Shown one piece after another: positions 33,499 through 35,574 of a DNA stretch of 35,574 nucleotides. Source of the DNA: Candidatus Omnitrophota bacterium (GTDB lineage: Bacteria; Hinthialibacterota; Hinthialibacteria; Hinthialibacterales; JAKPRU01); NCBI GenBank assembly GCA_029568995.1, contig JAKPYU010000754.1, positions 1-35,574 of the forward strand, read 5' to 3'. How positions within the stretch are numbered: the first letter of the stretch is position 1; each line of letters begins with the position of its first letter. The notes below the pieces were generated by a model that had not been told where the DNA came from, made no database searches, and worked only from the letters and a program-made list of their open reading frames with translations. The translations under genes were made by a program, and so were the position numbers.

Positions 33499-34920
33499 TT
33501 ACGATACCCCCGCCATCGCGGATTCCAATCGCCGCCGGATTCGCTCTTTTCCAAGCAGAATGAGCACCCGGTCAATCGGCGGGCTGACGGTACTGCCGGT
33601 GAGCGCAACGCGGATCGGTTGAACCAGGTCCTTCATCTTCAACTGGTACTTATCCATAATCGAGTTGAGAAGATCCATCCATTGCTGTTCCGTCGGTTCG
33701 CCGGTCGATGAAGCAATGAACTCCTGTACCTCGCGAATCGGCTCCCGGATCTGATCCGTCAGGAATTTCCTGCCCGCCTTTTCCTCGATCTCGATATCTT
33801 CGGTCAGGCAGAATCGGCACTTGTCAAGCATCTCATTCAAGGTTCGCGCACGTTCCTTGACCGACTCGATCAGGTAGTCTTTCCAATTCGTCAGATGAGA
33901 GAAAAGCGACTCGCTGATGGAATGAGACGTGAACTCGTGCAGGTATTCCGAGAAATAGCAGAATAGTTTTTCATTATCGCAGGCGCGGATATGCTCGCCG
34001 CCGAGCCATTCGAATTTCTTGGGATCGAACGCGGCGGATGCAGCCTGCACGCCCGGCAGTGAGAATTTCTCGATCAACTCCTGCCGTGTAAAATACTCCT
34101 GATCGCCGCATCCCCAGCCCAGACGCGCCATGTAGTTCATGACCGCATCCGGCAGGTAGCCTTCCTGTCTGTATTCCAGCACGGCCTTGGCTCCCCGCCG
34201 TTTCGCCAGCGGTTTCCGATCCGGGGCCAGAACCAGCGGCAGATGTGCAAATTCGGGAACCGCATATCCCAGCGCCTGATATAAGAGAATCTGCGGAATC
34301 GTATTCGTCAAATGCCCGTCGCCACGGATGACATGAGTAATTCCCATGTCGTGGTCATCGACTACCACCGCGAAGTTATAGATCGGGCTTTTATTGGTCC
34401 GGACAATAATTATGTCATCCACTTCCGTATTGCGAATAGAGATTTCACCTTTAATGAGATCGCGAAACGATGTCTCTCCCTCGCGGGGTGATTTGAGACG
34501 AACACAGAATGGGGTCCCGTCATCCGGGTAGTTCTTTCCCCGACAGGTCCCATCGTATTTGCGGCTGCGACCCGCGGCTTCCGCCGCATGGCGTTTCAGT
34601 TCCAGTTCATCCGGTGTGCAGCGGCAGCGATACGCATGGCCTTCCGCCAGAAGACGGTTCGCTTCCTGTAAATGCCGCTCCTGGTGTCCGCTCTGGCGGG
34701 CCATGTCGCCGTCCCATTCCAGGCCGAGCCAATTCAGGGTTTCCAGGATGACCCGCTCGTTTTCCGGCGTGGAGGTCTCCTCGTCGGTATCTTCAATGCG
34801 TAGCAGGAACCTTCCGCCCTGATTTCGGGCAAACAAATAATTAAATAACGCGGTCCGCACATTCCCCACATGGAGAAATCCCGACGGACTCGGGGCAAAT
34901 CGAACACAAACCTGACTCAT
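33499..34920 (-). CDS. gltX: Glutamyl-tRNA synthetase
   Basis: GluRS charges tRNA-Glu for translation and, in many bacteria, for haem synthesis. The 473-residue protein is the standard length. The HIGH-type motif is HVGN (17-20) in FAPSPSGFLHVGN, and DTDEET follows. The KMSKS-type motif is K236-P-L-A-K-R in DRKPLAKRRGA, where KLSKR is more usual. A zinc site is suggested by C99, C101 and C126. The C-terminal helical anticodon-binding domain is complete. Since glnS is present next door, this enzyme would be expected to charge only tRNA-Glu. It lies 15 bases after the stop of the preceding FAD-oxidoreductase fragment, whose gene continues off the window. Confidence 0.96.
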   Translation of the reverse strand: MSQVCVRFAPSPSGFLHVGNVRTALFNYLFARNQGGRFLLRIEDTDEETSTPENERVILETLNWLGLEWDGDMARQSGHQERHLQEANRLLAEGHAYRCRCTPDELELKRHAAEAAGRSRKYDGTCRGKNYPDDGTPFCVRLKSPREGETSFRDLIKGEISIRNTEVDDIIIVRTNKSPIYNFAVVVDDHDMGITHVIRGDGHLTNTIPQILLYQALGYAVPEFAHLPLVLAPDRKPLAKRRGAKAVLEYRQEGYLPDAVMNYMARLGWGCGDQEYFTRQELIEKFSLPGVQAASAAFDPKKFEWLGGEHIRACDNEKLFCYFSEYLHEFTSHSISESLFSHLTNWKDYLIESVKERARTLNEMLDKCRFCLTEDIEIEEKAGRKFLTDQIREPIREVQEFIASSTGEPTEQQWMDLLNSIMDKYQLKMKDLVQPIRVALTGSTVSPPIDRVLILLGKERIRRRLESAMAGVS

Positions 34921-34935
34921 GGATCATCCTTTCTG

Positions 34936-35574
34936 TCATGCATACACGCGAATTTCGTAGATCCGAACTCCCTGCGTCTCGTCCGGCGGTTCGCAGGTCA
35001 GCCGCAGCAAAGAAGCGGCGACCGGATCGAATTTCAATACCACTTTTCGTTGGTAATTATTCTGTACTTCCTTGATGACATGCCACTCATCGGGACCGAA
35101 CGCCTCCAACCGGAAATTCCGAACGGTTTCCGGCTGAACTCCCCAAGTCATTTTTTGGCTGAATGACTGACTCCCTGAAATGGCTAATGGCCGATGAAGG
35201 CCGGTATCGAATGTGATATGAACCTCGGAGAATCGCTTGTCCGGGCCAAGATCCAGCTCGATCCGGGCTTCCTTTACCTCCGGTCGGGAATGCCAGGCGT
35301 GATTCCCGTCGTATGTCATCCGGGCAACACCGTCAATGACATTTCCGGCGGCATATCCACCCTGTTCCGATGATGCGGTAATCCGCGCATTCCGTGCCAG
35401 GTCCGTGGGATCTTCATTCTTGATACCCGGAATGAACTGGTCGTTCCGAAGTAATGTTTGTTGAATGTCGCGGATATAGCGGTCGGCGGCCTCCATTGGC
35501 AGACATTTCTTTTCCAGGCACACCGCTGCAGCAGCGCCGACAGCCTGCCCCATCGCCGCGCACGTTCCCATCAC
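34936..35574 (-). CDS. FAD-dependent oxidoreductase, C-terminal part with discoidin-like domain (partial)
   Basis: The frame is open to the right edge, so the true start is outside the window; the GTG at the edge is only an internal codon. The first visible residues (GTCAAMGQAVGAAAAVCLEKKCLP) match the end of the FAD-binding domain of the large FAD oxidoreductase family common in Planctomycetes and Lentisphaerae. Residues about 65-210 look like a beta-sandwich of the F5/8 type C (discoidin) kind: ARITASSEQGGYAAGNVIDG near its start, then RIELDLGPDKRFSEVHI and a conserved end LRLTCEPPDETQGVRIYEIRVY. Discoidin domains often bind sugars. The full protein would oxidise a substrate, perhaps a sugar, and hold it to a polymer. 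Confidence 0.8.
   Translation of the reverse strand: MMGTCAAMGQAVGAAAAVCLEKKCLPMEAADRYIRDIQQTLLRNDQFIPGIKNEDPTDLARNARITASSEQGGYAAGNVIDGVARMTYDGNHAWHSRPEVKEARIELDLGPDKRFSEVHITFDTGLHRPLAISGSQSFSQKMTWGVQPETVRNFRLEAFGPDEWHVIKEVQNNYQRKVVLKFDPVAASLLRLTCEPPDETQGVRIYEIRVYA

Overview
This is a chromosomal window from an uncultured-type heterotrophic bacterium of moderately high GC. Several lineage-typical genes appear together: tandem DUF1080 domains, a Gfo/Idh/MocA dehydrogenase, a CehA/McbA-like metallohydrolase, several large secreted glycoside-hydrolase-like proteins, and an FAD oxidoreductase with a discoidin tail. Together with the many unrelated palindromic intergenic repeats, these suggest a polysaccharide-degrading candidate phylum of the Hydrogenedentota / Sumerlaeota / Planctomycetes-Lentisphaerae kind. 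The assignment is inference from gene content; there is no rRNA gene in the window. I see no tRNA, CRISPR array, phage gene or transposase. No non-coding gap exceeds about 300 bases.

Layout. (1) 1-8852 holds secreted carbohydrate-processing genes: a Tat-leader protein cut by the left edge, a CehA/McbA-like metallohydrolase followed by a large glycoside-hydrolase-like protein (one operon, minus strand), a divergent TPR lipoprotein, and a large secreted alpha-glucuronidase/GH20-like protein. (2) 8961-16190 is a minus-strand run that starts with the conserved cmk-plsC-rpsA cluster and continues with a methyltransferase, a glucuronokinase-like GHMP kinase and an Asp-type MurA. (3) 16393-20968 has an AmmeMemoRadiSam B (MEMO) protein, a MerR regulator, a membrane PAS histidine kinase with a degenerate H box, and a MoxR ATPase. 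(4) 21234-27339, plus strand, has an SDR dehydrogenase, rplM-rpsI with a clear terminator, then Gfo/Idh, endonuclease V and YihY in tight order, and a tandem haemerythrin. (5) 27363-35574 has a YceI-like secreted protein overlapping an alpha/beta hydrolase (minus), a tandem DUF1080 protein translationally coupled to a glutamine amidotransferase (plus), then convergent glnS and gltX, and an FAD-oxidoreductase fragment cut by the right edge.

How the genes work together. The outer thirds look like export-and-cleave functions for plant or algal glycans (glycosidases, esterase, 3-keto-glycoside hydrolase/dehydrogenase types). The middle is housekeeping: translation, cell wall, lipid, nucleotide and DNA repair. 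The glucuronokinase-like gene is the best metabolic link between the two, since it could salvage free glucuronate released outside the cell.

No complete novel system (defence, mobile or biosynthetic) is evident. The best leads are the glucuronokinase-like kinase beside murA, the Asp-type MurA, the histidine kinase lacking its usual phospho-acceptor, the MEMO protein with an N-terminal PqqD-like domain, the tandem haemerythrin, and the nested palindromic repeats, one of which forms the C-terminus of a methyltransferase.
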